Part shown: positions 1 to 8,237 of the stretch, piece after piece
Layout: the number at the start of each line of letters is the position of its first letter
Position numbering within the stretch: the stretch's first letter is position 1
Origin: Phytobacter diazotrophicus
Lineage (GTDB): Bacteria > Pseudomonadota > Gammaproteobacteria > Enterobacterales > Enterobacteriaceae
NCBI GenBank assembly: GCA_004346725.1
Contig: SMDE01000002.1
Span: 62,001-126,000, forward strand
Direction of reading: 5' to 3'
Length of the DNA: 64,000 nucleotides
Notes under the pieces: generated by a model
Told to the model about the DNA's origin: nothing
Databases searched by the model: none
What the model saw: only the letters and a program-made list of their open reading frames with translations
Made by a program: the position numbers and the translations under genes

Positions 1-2167
1 TGCTGTTGTGGCTACCGTTGATGGCGGGGATGAAATCCAGCGTAAAACGCGGCCGGGTCCACAGCCGCTCTTTGCCGCTGATGCCGTACTCCAGGCGATC
101 ATTGCCATCCGTAAAATGGGTGCCCGCCAGTGAAAAATGGTATTCGCGACGTTCGTTGTGATACCAACGCAGCCAAAGGTCGCCGCCGTTGGAACTTACG
201 CCATTGCGTAACGCACGCAGCGGCGTATTACGCGATAACCGCTCCGCCGAACCACCCACCCGCCAGTTGTCATTAAAATCGTGCCAGGCAGACAGGCGTC
301 CACCGACTTTCTGCCCGTCGCCGTAGTTATGCCCGGACACTTCCAGTTCGGCCCAGTTATCCCGTGAGGTCCACTCCGCACCGGCGCCGATATCGCGGTT
401 AATCCCCTTGCCTTCTTCAAACTCACCGCTGGCAAAGTTATAGCCCGCAAAGAGTCGCCAGTTATCGTTTATGGGCGGGCTGTACAGGGTAGTGTTCAGG
501 GTGAAATCATGTTTGCCGCTAATGGGGCTGTCCGACGAAATCCCCTGCGTGCCGCTGATACGCAGCTCCGCTTTATTGTGTACCGCCAGCAGGCGTTCGA
601 GCTGACGGGTGGCGAAATCATCGGGACTGCGTGCGACCACATCACTGGTCAGTTCATTGGCCTGCCGCCACTCCTGCAATTCCAGCGCCGTCGAGGCCTG
701 CTGTCTCTCCAGCGCCAGGTTGGTGGGTTCAATGACCTCAGCAAGCTTAAGTTCGCGTTCTGCTGCGTGCGGGAGGCCCCGCGCCAGCAAGACCGACGCT
801 AAAGCAATACGCAGATCCTGATTACCCGCAGCCTTGCTCACCAGCGTTTGCGCTTGTTTTTGTGCGGCAGCTAAGTCATTGGTTGCCGTGAAATAGTCGA
901 TAAGCAATGACTGACCGAGCAGCCAGTTATCGTTAGGTTGCGGTGTGGGTGAACCCTCGAAATAGATAAAGTAAGGGCTTTTACTGATGTAGGTGTCCAG
1001 TTGCTGCTTTGCTTTATCGAAGTGATTATTGTCGAGACGTGCATAGAAAAGGTCTTGCTGGTCATCCATGGTGAGCGGCATCACCGCGACAGGGCCATGC
1101 GGGTAGAAAACCGCTTCCAGCATTGATTCCGCTTTATCAGGCTGTCGCTCGGCAAGCCAGGCAGAGGCAACCCAGCGCCGGGCATAATTGGGGACGTGTT
1201 GTCCATCGGCCTCCAGCGCTTCATATTCGGCAATGACCTCAGCACTGCGTTTGCGAATCACCAGGGCACCCAGTCTGTCGATTCTGGCGCGCCGCACATC
1301 CTTTTGCGCCTCGGGGTTATCTTTCCAGGCAGCGATGAAGGCGTCATAGCGGGCAAGCGCTTGATCGGCCACCAGATAGCGCTCTTCTTCGTTGCGGGCG
1401 GGTGTAAACGCCGCGCGTACTGTCTGGGCGGCGGCATCGAGTTCAAGCTGGCGGGTGATCGCATCGGACTGCGGGTTGCGCTCGTAAAGCGACAGCGCGG
1501 GGCCGGCTATCCGGTTAGCCGTCATGGCGGACAACAGTGTCGGCACCACATTTTTGCTTGCCGGTGAATCCGCATCAACGCGGGTCGCGGCGAGCAACGC
1601 ATCCCAGTTTTTACCCTGCGCCTTGTAAACATAAGCCAGCAGCGCATCGCGTTCCGGCCCCGGAGACTGCTCTGCCCACTGCTGTGCGGCGGTAATGGCC
1701 TCTTCGTTACGCCGGGCATCGGCGAGGGTCATTATCCATCCGGTTCGCGCGTCATTGTTGTCGGGCTCCTCACGTAAAACGCGCTCCCAGACATTCAGTG
1801 ATTCATCCCATTTTTTCAGATTGCGCAGGGCGCGTGCCACGGCGATTTGTCCGCGGACCGGAATGACCATTTTGTCCTGATAGCGGCCCCATACTTCCAG
1901 CGTCTGTGCATCGTTATCTGCCCAAGCGGATACCTGTAGCCAGTCGGCAACTTGCTCTGGCGTCAGCGGCGCAGTTTGCTCGCGGGCAGTGAGATACGTC
2001 AGCAGCGGCTGGCGATCCCCTTTTCGTGCCTGAATAATCAGCTCATCGTAGGCAGGGTTCGCGCCATAGGCGAAAAATGGCAACATCATGCTCACCGCAA
2101 ATAAGCAGGTTCCTGATTTAAACCGTTTCACTGAATTAACACGCCGATGAAGAGTAACCATAACCAT
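1..2167 (-). CDS. pgaA: PgaA, poly-beta-1,6-N-acetylglucosamine export porin (5' part; C-terminus off the left edge)
   Basis: Outer-membrane exporter of the biofilm polysaccharide PNAG, first gene of pgaABCD in enterobacteria. About 722 codons are present and the frame is open to the left edge, so the end of the beta-barrel is missing. The translation follows E. coli PgaA closely: a basic, hydrophobic signal region ending near FAYGA, then AYDELIIQARKGDRQP, a TPR-rich superhelical periplasmic domain (to about residue 500) with LRIALASVLLARGLPHAAE and AEVIEPTNLALE, then the barrel start with SGKHDFTLNTTLYSPP and DNWRLFAGY. Two in-frame ATGs exist (2167 and 2161). The first has AAGG seven bases upstream and is preferred. 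A CsrA-like site overlaps this start. The remaining pga genes would lie further left on the same strand. Confidence 0.95.
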   Translation of the reverse strand, partial: MVMVTLHRRVNSVKRFKSGTCLFAVSMMLPFFAYGANPAYDELIIQARKGDRQPLLTYLTAREQTAPLTPEQVADWLQVSAWADNDAQTLEVWGRYQDKMVIPVRGQIAVARALRNLKKWDESLNVWERVLREEPDNNDARTGWIMTLADARRNEEAITAAQQWAEQSPGPERDALLAYVYKAQGKNWDALLAATRVDADSPASKNVVPTLLSAMTANRIAGPALSLYERNPQSDAITRQLELDAAAQTVRAAFTPARNEEERYLVADQALARYDAFIAAWKDNPEAQKDVRRARIDRLGALVIRKRSAEVIAEYEALEADGQHVPNYARRWVASAWLAERQPDKAESMLEAVFYPHGPVAVMPLTMDDQQDLFYARLDNNHFDKAKQQLDTYISKSPYFIYFEGSPTPQPNDNWLLGQSLLIDYFTATNDLAAAQKQAQTLVSKAAGNQDLRIALASVLLARGLPHAAERELKLAEVIEPTNLALERQQASTALELQEWRQANELTSDVVARSPDDFATRQLERLLAVHNKAELRISGTQGISSDSPISGKHDFTLNTTLYSPPINDNWRLFAGYNFASGEFEEGKGINRDIGAGAEWTSRDNWAELEVSGHNYGDGQKVGGRLSAWHDFNDNWRVGGSAERLSRNTPLRALRNGVSSNGGDLWLRWYHNERREYHFSLAGTHFTDGNDRLEYGISGKERLWTRPRFTLDFIPAINGSHNS

Positions 2168-2175
2168 CCCTGCAC
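2164..2175 (-). promoter_or_regulatory. CsrA-type binding site overlapping the pgaA start codon
   Basis: On the minus strand the bases read GTGCAGGGATGG. This matches 10 of 12 positions of the CsrA consensus RUACARGGAUGU and contains the pgaA ATG. In E. coli, CsrA represses pgaA translation through several sites in a long leader, one of them overlapping the initiation region. The same logic is inferred here. Confidence 0.55.
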
Positions 2176-2284
2176 CTTTATATCGAAAGTGAGCATTTCA
2201 TTAATTTATTGCCGCAATATGACGAAAAATTAATAAATACACCAGACCCACAAATGCATGACGAAATAAAAAAATATCATACTT

Positions 2285-2291
2285 TCCTCCT
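2285..2291 (-). promoter_or_regulatory. Second GGA-type (AGGAGGA) CsrA candidate in the pgaA leader
   Basis: The minus strand reads AGGAGGA about 120 bases upstream of the pgaA start, in an otherwise A/T-dominated stretch with no ORF behind it, so it is not a ribosome binding site for a visible gene. Paired GGA motifs are what CsrA dimers bridge. Assignment is by position and motif only. Confidence 0.35.
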
Positions 2292-2454
2292 ATTTTTATT
2301 TATTAAAATGCAAACTATGACAATCAATAAAATAAATAAAAATGCTTACAAACGTTAGCCTCACTATTTTAATTTTGCCATAAGAAAATAAAAAAATATT
2401 ATTACGCCACAATAGAAATAACGCCAACCGCCTCAAACCCCAGACAGGCCGGGG

Positions 2455-2598
2455 ATGCAGTCAGTCTGTACAGGTCATGGTGATGATGGCATTACCGGTG
2501 GCTATGCACTCCAGAGGATTATTCATTCCGGGACTCATGAATTACACGTTTCAGCACCTGAAATCGTGGACTTCTTTGCTAACGCTTTACTGAAATAG
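2455..2598 (+). pseudogene. Possible 3' remnant of a lost gene (47 codons)
   Basis: From the ATG at 2455 the frame gives a 47-residue peptide rich in G, H and hydrophobics, ending HVSAPEIVDFFANALLK before TAG. The amphipathic, globular-looking tail with no ribosome binding site in front suggests the C-terminal end of a decayed enzyme rather than a functional small gene. The alpha/beta-hydrolase fold comes to mind from the ending, but I cannot support a family assignment. Confidence 0.2.
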
Positions 2599-2913
2599 GG
2601 ATATTGCGACATATCAGGGGGCAATCATTTTATAGGGAGGAAATAATTTTCTGTATTACCGACACACATCACAAAATTTCGAGATTATGGGATTAGTCAA
2701 TCGCTAATAAAAAGCATGCTGTTATTGCCAGTATGGGCGCGACATTATTTTTTACCGGCCAGGTATTGTAAAGCTCACCTTCTCACCGTGACGGTGAAAA
2801 ACACGAGGCCGGCAGAAAATGAGCGTTACCGGGTGGGCGACAACAGAACGCTATAGTCTGCACGCCCGCCCGGGGCAAAGGCGTCATTCCCGGTCTGCGC
2901 TGCCACCCCCGAC

Positions 2914-3822
2914 TTATCGCTCCCAGGGGGCAGGCTCGGCAAACTTCTCCAGCAGAAAATCAATAAAGGCCTTAATGCGCGGCGTCTGCATCAGGCGTGT
3001 GGGTGTGACAGCGTGAATAAAACTCTCCTGCACCGGATAATCAGGCAGGACAATCTGCAAGCGCCCGGCCTTGAGATCATCGGCAACATGCCAGACAGAC
3101 TGGAGTGAGATCCCCCGTCCATATACCGCCGCGTCACGTAACAGTTCACCGAAGTTGCTCTCGATCTTGCTGTTTATTTTTACCCGAAAGGTTCCCTCGC
3201 CAGGGGCGAGCAATGTCCAGATATCCCGCTTGCCGTCGGCGTCCGTCATCAGTAATCCGTCATGCGCTTCGAGATCGGCAGGATGCTGCGGCACACCGCG
3301 TTGCGCCAGATAGGACGGCGACGCCACCAGCACGCGCCGGTTTGGCGCGATCCGTCGCGCGACCAGGCTTGAATCTTTAAGATTGCCGATGCGGATAGCG
3401 AGGTCGTATCCCCCTTTTACCAGATCGACCACTTCATCACTGAGGTGCGCCACAAAATTGACGTCCGGATGTAACGACTGAAATTCCGCCAGCAGCGGCG
3501 AAATGTATAAACGCCCGAAGGACGCTGACATCGTGACTCTGATAGTCCCTGTCACTTCGGAGCGGCTGGTATGCAAACTCTCGCCAAGGGCATTTAACGC
3601 CTCGATCAACGGCCGCCCCTGTGATGCCAGCAATTCCCCTTCCGGGGTGGGATAAAGACGCCGGGTTGTACGGTTGAGGAGCCTGGCCCCCAGGCTCTCC
3701 TCCAGGCGTTGTATTCGCTTGCTGGCCACCGCCAGAGAGAGATTTTCACTGCGTGCGGCGGCGCTGATGGAGCCTAAATCCACCACCCGCAGGAAAAGCG
3801 AAATGTCACTGATGCGCTCCAT
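2914..3822 (-). CDS. LysR-family transcriptional regulator
   Basis: A 302-residue protein of standard LysR length. Residues 1-60 form the winged HTH (ERISDISLFLRVVDLGSISAAARSENLSLAVASKRIQRLEESLGARLLNRTTR); the rest is the periplasmic-binding-protein-like effector domain (VTMSASFGRLYISPLLAEF, DLAIRIG, RVLVASPSYL). The TTRRLYPTPEG wing and the DLAIRIG box are typical of the large subgroup that controls adjacent oxidoreductases or transporters. It is transcribed leftward and lies 98 bases downstream of the ABC permease gene on the same strand, so co-transcription is possible but not evident. No enzyme gene is divergent from it. Target and ligand are unknown. Confidence 0.85.
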   Translation of the reverse strand: MERISDISLFLRVVDLGSISAAARSENLSLAVASKRIQRLEESLGARLLNRTTRRLYPTPEGELLASQGRPLIEALNALGESLHTSRSEVTGTIRVTMSASFGRLYISPLLAEFQSLHPDVNFVAHLSDEVVDLVKGGYDLAIRIGNLKDSSLVARRIAPNRRVLVASPSYLAQRGVPQHPADLEAHDGLLMTDADGKRDIWTLLAPGEGTFRVKINSKIESNFGELLRDAAVYGRGISLQSVWHVADDLKAGRLQIVLPDYPVQESFIHAVTPTRLMQTPRIKAFIDFLLEKFAEPAPWER

Positions 3823-3920
3823 AAATTCTCAATTTGTCGTCGATAATAATTTTGCATTGTAGTGATTTATTTGATGAAGGCGCAATGGCACGGGCCGTTT
3901 CCCGCCCTGCCATTTCGGGC

Positions 3921-4784
3921 TTACCCTTTCCCCAGTTTTGACAACATCTCCGGGCGCATAAATTTATGAATGACCAGCATAAACAGCAGCGACGGCACCA
4001 GCAAAATCAGGGCGGTAATGGACGACACCTGATAGTTCCCCGACATACTGGCGTTATACAGCAGCAGCGGTAAGGTGGTGATGTCCGGCGCGCCAACGAA
4101 AAAGGTGCCGGTAAACTCATCAAGTGATTCGAGGAAGACAAAAATACTGGCGGCGATAATGCCCGGCGAGGCCTGCGGCAGCACGATATACCAGAAGGTG
4201 TAGACTGGCCCGGCCCCGAGGTTCCGTGACGCCCTCGCCAGCAGCGGATCCACGGCGGAAAATGCCGCCACGCAAATCCATACCGAGTACATCAGGCCGT
4301 GTACGCTGTGCACCAGCACCACGCCGGCTACCGTGCCATTGAGACCCCACTGATAGAACAGCCGGGCGATATTCATATATACCGTCAGGTTCGGGAACGC
4401 CTGCGGAATCAAAAACAGCAGCATAAACAGCACCCGCAGCGGCATCCCGCGTCGTGAGAGCGCATACCCCGCCGGAACCGAAATCAGCAGGCAGACGGCC
4501 ACCGACAACACGGCGATAAACACGCTGGTGAGCAGCGAGCCGGAGACATCACTATAGGGGCTGAACACCTGATACCAGTATTTCAGCCCCCACTGACCGG
4601 GCAGCGCATGAGGGAAAAACCAACTCTCCGCCACCGTCCAGATAAGTAAATTCAATAACGGGCCAAACATCGCCAACAGCATAAAAAGCAACAGCAGCGT
4701 TTGCAGAGGCAGGCTGGCGCTCAGTTTCCTGCGCCCTTTCGCAAGCCACGTTTCCGGTAATGTCATTGTTGCCTCTTTCATCAT
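3921..4784 (-). CDS. ABC importer permease 2 (binding-protein-dependent)
   Basis: About 287 residues with six predicted membrane helices. The conserved loop that docks the ATPase (EAA motif) is visible around ASRNLGAGPVYTFWYIVLPQASPGIIAA. It starts at overlapping ATGs (4784 or 4781) that share bases with the TGA of the upstream permease; GGGAGG lies three to six bases before them, indicating translational coupling. A longer N-terminal reading is open but has no signal before it. Together with the upstream permease it forms the membrane channel of an importer of the spermidine/ferric/2-aminoethylphosphonate type. The substrate is discussed under the binding protein. Confidence 0.88.
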   Translation of the reverse strand: MMKEATMTLPETWLAKGRRKLSASLPLQTLLLLFMLLAMFGPLLNLLIWTVAESWFFPHALPGQWGLKYWYQVFSPYSDVSGSLLTSVFIAVLSVAVCLLISVPAGYALSRRGMPLRVLFMLLFLIPQAFPNLTVYMNIARLFYQWGLNGTVAGVVLVHSVHGLMYSVWICVAAFSAVDPLLARASRNLGAGPVYTFWYIVLPQASPGIIAASIFVFLESLDEFTGTFFVGAPDITTLPLLLYNASMSGNYQVSSITALILLVPSLLFMLVIHKFMRPEMLSKLGKG

Positions 4785-5611
4785 TCGCCTCCCTTCTGTT
4801 GCAGACTGTGGCGCAGGTAGAACCACGACAGCGCGCCACAAATCAGTAGCGACACCACGCCAAGCGCGTTTGCCACGGCATAGTCACCGTAGGAGTTAAC
4901 GCGAAACGCCATATCCACAGTCATCATCGTTGGCGTCCCCACACCGATCATCAGCGGCACAGACAGCACCGACATCATGGTCACGGTGGAGAGCACCAGC
5001 GCCACGCCGATGGCGGGTAATACCTGCGGCAGGATGATGTCGAACAGAATACGTGGACGCGAGGCCCCAAGATTTCGGGCGGCCAGTATCTGTGACTGCT
5101 CCAGCGCCGCCATCGCGCCGCAGATAAGCAGCGTGGCGAACGCCAGTTGTTTCCAGACAAAGGTGATGATGATCCCTTTCCAGCCCAGCCAGGAGACGGT
5201 CTCCAGCGGCGTAAAGAGATCGGTTGCCACCAGTGCATTGTTCATCAGGCCGTTTTTCGCCAGAAAAGTGCGCATCATCTGCGCGGCCACAATAAAGGGG
5301 ATAAACAGCGGCAGGCGGTACAAAAACCCCAGCATGCGCACAATGGGCCGACAGGGTGACAAGGTGATCACCGCCGAGAGGGTGATGGAAATCACCGCCA
5401 GCAGCGCGACTGAAACCAGCACAATCACCAGCGTAAAAGCGATATCGCTGGAATAGAGCGCGTAGACTTTACTGAAATGCGCAAAGGTCAACTGCCGCGC
5501 ATCGTTGGTAAACGCCGCGATCAGAGAGAACCCCAGCGGATATAAAAAGAGTACCGCGATCATCAGCGCGGCGGGTGCTACCAGTAACAGATATTTCAAC
5601 GAAGGGCGCAT
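4781..5611 (-). CDS. ABC importer permease 1
   Basis: About 276 residues from MRPSLKYLLLVAPAALMIAVLFLYPLG, chosen because the first hydrophobic helix follows at once and AGG lies upstream; a 33-residue longer frame is open but looks non-coding and runs into the intergenic repeat. It has six membrane helices and an EAA loop (ARNLGASRPRILFDIILPQVLPAIG). The stop overlaps the start of permease 2. It is the typical first permease (PotB/PhnU-like) of a two-permease importer. Confidence 0.88.
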   Translation of the reverse strand: MRPSLKYLLLVAPAALMIAVLFLYPLGFSLIAAFTNDARQLTFAHFSKVYALYSSDIAFTLVIVLVSVALLAVISITLSAVITLSPCRPIVRMLGFLYRLPLFIPFIVAAQMMRTFLAKNGLMNNALVATDLFTPLETVSWLGWKGIIITFVWKQLAFATLLICGAMAALEQSQILAARNLGASRPRILFDIILPQVLPAIGVALVLSTVTMMSVLSVPLMIGVGTPTMMTVDMAFRVNSYGDYAVANALGVVSLLICGALSWFYLRHSLQQKGGE

Positions 5612-5673
5612 AGCAAACCTGGTGTCAGAAAAAAAGTTCAGGGCGACGCCGTGTCGCGCCTGAACATTGACGG

Positions 5674-5799
5674 TATACCCTGAATAATTCCAGTTGCAGG
5701 CAGGCGGCAAACGAGTAAATCCCGATGCGCTTACGCCGGTAAGTGATTCGGGTGAACGCGTGTAGCCAACGCACCTGCAGCTTGAAGTATGACGGGCAT
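5674..5799. repeat. Enterobacterial intergenic palindromic repeat between binding-protein and permease genes
   Basis: A 126-base element with imperfect terminal inverted repeats: left end CCCTGAATAATTCCAGTTGC, right end CTGCAGCTTGAAGTATGACG. Inside is a second imperfect inverted repeat (CCCGATGCGCTTAC / GTAAGTGATTCGGG). The end sequence CTTGAAGTATGACGGG and the GTGATTCGGGTGA core recur between genes in many enterobacterial genomes, as I recall them. It abuts the stop codon of the binding-protein gene exactly. Such an RNA fold could protect the upstream message and lower permease expression. Confidence 0.7.
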
Positions 5800-5800
5800 G

Positions 5801-6940
5801 TTAATTGGCGACCTGGCTTTCATAGCCCTCTTTTATGTCGTCAAAGTAAGGGGTAATCGGGAAGCTTTTGCCATAATCCGCCAGCGCTTTCGGCGAGATT
5901 TCCGCAAACAGTTTCTGCCAGGTCGCCGGATCCAGCTTCGGCTTCACATGTTCGGCATCAATACCCGGGTACCAGTTAAACTGTTTCACAATGCCTTGCG
6001 CCTGTACGTCCGGGCTGGTTGCCAGCTCGATAAACTCACGCGCAAGCTGCGGATTTGCCGCCTTTGCCGGGGTGACGTAGTACATCGGTTGTCCTGGCAT
6101 ACCCGGCGAAAGCAGCGTCAGTTTGATGGACGGCGGCAGTTTGCCCTGATCTTTCCAGCTATAGAACATATCCACCCATACCGGCCCCATCGTGATCTCG
6201 CCACGGCTGAGCATATCGAGGGTCCCGGCATTGCCTGGCGTGAAGGTCACGTTCTTGTTGAATGCCTTTAACTTCTCGAACGCCTGACTCCAGTTTTTCT
6301 CCACGCCTTTGTCGTAAGGCAGTGCGGACAGACGCTGAGCATCCGTACCATAGGCGTAGATCCAGCCCACCACAAAACTCACGCCGGACATGCCGTTCTT
6401 GATCCCGTTATAGCCAAAGGCCTGCGGGTTTTTCTGCGCCCAGTTCACCAGTTCATCGTAGGAGGCAGGCGGGGTTTTGATCGCCTCGCTGTTCCAGGCG
6501 ATAGCGGTCTGGCTTAAAAACATCGGCATGACGTACCCGTCGACATTCACGCCGAGGGCATTTTTCGCGTTATCCGCGCTCACCATGCTGCCGGTGCTGA
6601 TCTGCTGACGGTATTTCGCAAGCAGCCCCTTTTCCACCAGTTCGCCACCGGCTTTTTGGTGAACGACCGCCACATCAATATCCCAGGTCTTCGCGTCGCT
6701 CTCTTTTTGCGCGGTCAGTTTCTCAATGATTTTGTTCGAACCGGCATCGCCCGGACCAGTGCCCACCACCTGAACTTTGACGCCAGGATGCGCCGCTTCA
6801 AATTTCGGCCCCAGCCAGGTTTTTACGTAATCCACCATATTCTGATCGCCTGCTGTGGCAACGTTCAGGATGGTGTCGGCCTGTGCGCCGTAGCTCAGAA
6901 ACAATGCAGTCACTACCGCAGCTTTCGTTTTAATAAACAT
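5801..6940 (-). CDS. Periplasmic substrate-binding protein of the ABC importer
   Basis: 379 residues with a clear signal peptide (MFIKTKAAVVTALFLSYGAQA, cleavage before DTILN) and the extracellular solute-binding family 1 fold (ATAGDQNMVDYVKTWLGPKFEAAHPGVKVQVVGTGPGDAG, PMFLSQTAIAWNSEAI, GPVWVDMFYSW). The gene lies between the ATPase gene (29 bases upstream) and the permeases. The overall pattern (family 1 binder, two PotBC-like permeases, PotA-like ATPase) is shared by importers of polyamines, ferric ion, 2-aminoethylphosphonate and sugar phosphates. The divergent phosphodiesterase and monophosphatase genes make a phosphorylated compound the best inferred ligand. Confidence 0.85.
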   Translation of the reverse strand: MFIKTKAAVVTALFLSYGAQADTILNVATAGDQNMVDYVKTWLGPKFEAAHPGVKVQVVGTGPGDAGSNKIIEKLTAQKESDAKTWDIDVAVVHQKAGGELVEKGLLAKYRQQISTGSMVSADNAKNALGVNVDGYVMPMFLSQTAIAWNSEAIKTPPASYDELVNWAQKNPQAFGYNGIKNGMSGVSFVVGWIYAYGTDAQRLSALPYDKGVEKNWSQAFEKLKAFNKNVTFTPGNAGTLDMLSRGEITMGPVWVDMFYSWKDQGKLPPSIKLTLLSPGMPGQPMYYVTPAKAANPQLAREFIELATSPDVQAQGIVKQFNWYPGIDAEHVKPKLDPATWQKLFAEISPKALADYGKSFPITPYFDDIKEGYESQVAN

Positions 6941-6969
6941 GGTCTATCCCCAAAATGAACACGATGATG

Positions 6970-8019
6970 TCAACTTGCTTGTGATGATGGAAAAATATGT
7001 AACGCGGGTGCCGGGACGTGGAGCCGGACGGTTGACTGCGCGGGCCAGCACTGTGTTGAATCCGCCAGTAACAGTCGATCATGGCAGCGCACGCTGTGGC
7101 GATATAAATTGCCAAGAAACGCACTTTGCTCGACAACGCCATTGAGCGTTAACCCCTCTTCTGGGGTGCCCGTACTTAATGCACTGAGTGCCGCATCGGC
7201 GCTGCGAAAATAAAGAGTGCGGTCACGAAAATCGTCGGCTGAATATTTCCCCTGGGTACGCAGGGAAATATCCTGAACGGTAAAGAGTTCGTTTGCGGAA
7301 ATTTTATTATCGGCCCCCATAAAATCGGCGACAAAAGGCGTTGCCGGACGCTGATAAATATCCTCCGGGGTGCCTATTTGCTCGATTCGGCCATTATTTA
7401 ACACCGCAATGCGATCGGCCATGACCAGCGCTTCCTGCTGATCGTGAGTAACGATTAATGAGGTGAATCCGAGGCGTTTTTGTAGCGCCTTAATTTCATG
7501 GCGCACATTGAGGCGGACTTTGGCATCGAGGTTCGACAGGGGTTCATCGAGCACCAGCACGTCGGGTTCGATCGCCAGAGCACGGGCCAGGGCGACACGC
7601 TGGCGCTGGCCGCCGGAAAGTTCTGTCACCTTCACATCCGCAAGGCCGGTGAGATTGACAATGTTCAGCAGATCCGTAACCCGGCGGTCAATGTCGTCGC
7701 GGCGCCATTTGCGCAGCTTTAACCCGTAGCCAATATTGCGCGCCACCGTCAGATGCGGCCACAACGCGTAGCTCTGAAACACCATGGTGATATTGCGCTG
7801 CTCTGGCGCGCTGTGGGTAATATCGCGATGGGCAACGGCAATCTCCCCGCTTTGTACCGGAATAAAACCGCACAGCGCATTTAACAGAGTGGTTTTTCCA
7901 CAGCCCGACGGGCCCAGCAGGGCAATCATTTCCCCTTTTTCGACCTGCAGATCGATATTATGCAGCACGACTTTATCGCCATAGCTAATTTTAAGACCGC
8001 TTATCTGTAAATAACTCAT
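6970..8019 (-). CDS. ABC importer ATPase (PotA/UgpC-like)
   Basis: 349 residues. The nucleotide-binding domain shows Walker A GPSGCGKT (36-43), Q-loop Q82, signature LSGGQ (134-138), Walker B VLVLDEP (154-160) and the H-loop His192. A C-terminal TOBE-like regulatory domain of about 110 residues follows, typical of carbohydrate/polyamine/phosphonate importers. It is the first gene of the leftward operon (ATPase, binder, permease, permease) and its start is 42 bases from the LacI-type operator, so it is probably repressed by the divergently encoded LacI protein. Confidence 0.92.
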   Translation of the reverse strand: MSYLQISGLKISYGDKVVLHNIDLQVEKGEMIALLGPSGCGKTTLLNALCGFIPVQSGEIAVAHRDITHSAPEQRNITMVFQSYALWPHLTVARNIGYGLKLRKWRRDDIDRRVTDLLNIVNLTGLADVKVTELSGGQRQRVALARALAIEPDVLVLDEPLSNLDAKVRLNVRHEIKALQKRLGFTSLIVTHDQQEALVMADRIAVLNNGRIEQIGTPEDIYQRPATPFVADFMGADNKISANELFTVQDISLRTQGKYSADDFRDRTLYFRSADAALSALSTGTPEEGLTLNGVVEQSAFLGNLYRHSVRCHDRLLLADSTQCWPAQSTVRLHVPAPALHIFPSSQAS

Positions 8020-8060
8020 TTTCGCTACCCAAAAAATCGCTGCTTATTTTTTTCACGCCG

Positions 8061-8076
8061 ATGAACACGTGTTCAT
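8061..8076. promoter_or_regulatory. Perfect 16-bp palindrome, LacI-family operator
   Basis: ATGAACACGTGTTCAT is perfectly self-complementary with a central CG, the hallmark of LacI/GalR-family operators. It is the only such site I see between the divergent ABC ATPase gene (ATG at 8019) and the phosphodiesterase gene (8238). The adjacent LacI-type regulator gene (9005-10024) is the natural ligand. The site is close to the leftward start and just upstream of the rightward promoter. Confidence 0.75.
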
Positions 8077-8099
8077 TCGAATGTAAAAAAAATGCAATG

Positions 8100-8127
8100 T
8101 TGACTCGACATTATGTGAGCCTACTTT
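8100..8127 (+). promoter_or_regulatory. Candidate sigma-70 promoter for the phosphodiesterase-lacI-IMPase operon
   Basis: TTGACT (8100-8105) and TACTTT (8122-8127) are separated by 16 bases, about 110 bases before the first ATG. The -35 element starts 24 bases to the right of the palindromic operator. Motif-based only. Confidence 0.4.
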
Positions 8128-8237
8128 GTCGGGTATTTGTGACAATTTAATTAAGACTCTGGTCATCAGGCTATTTTATTTGTCCGTTTGGCCCAGGGCA
8201 GTGCTCAGAAGCCTAAAAAATTTTTGGTGAGGGAAAA

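Larger units (their letters stand above)
2168..2913. other. Intergenic region: pgaA leader/promoter plus a possible coding remnant
   Basis: The first 250 bases left of about 2420 are strongly A/T-rich and presumably hold the pgaA promoter and leader. The middle part contains a short open stretch (2455-2598) that reads like a protein C-terminus. A small perfect inverted repeat (TCACCG-TGA-CGGTGA, 2783-2797) lies near the end of the LysR gene and lacks a T-run on either strand. I see no further gene. Confidence 0.5.

Noticed and set aside
2783-2797. Inverted repeat TCACCG-TGA-CGGTGA as a terminator
   Set aside because: No T-run on the relevant strand and it is over 100 bases beyond the LysR stop.
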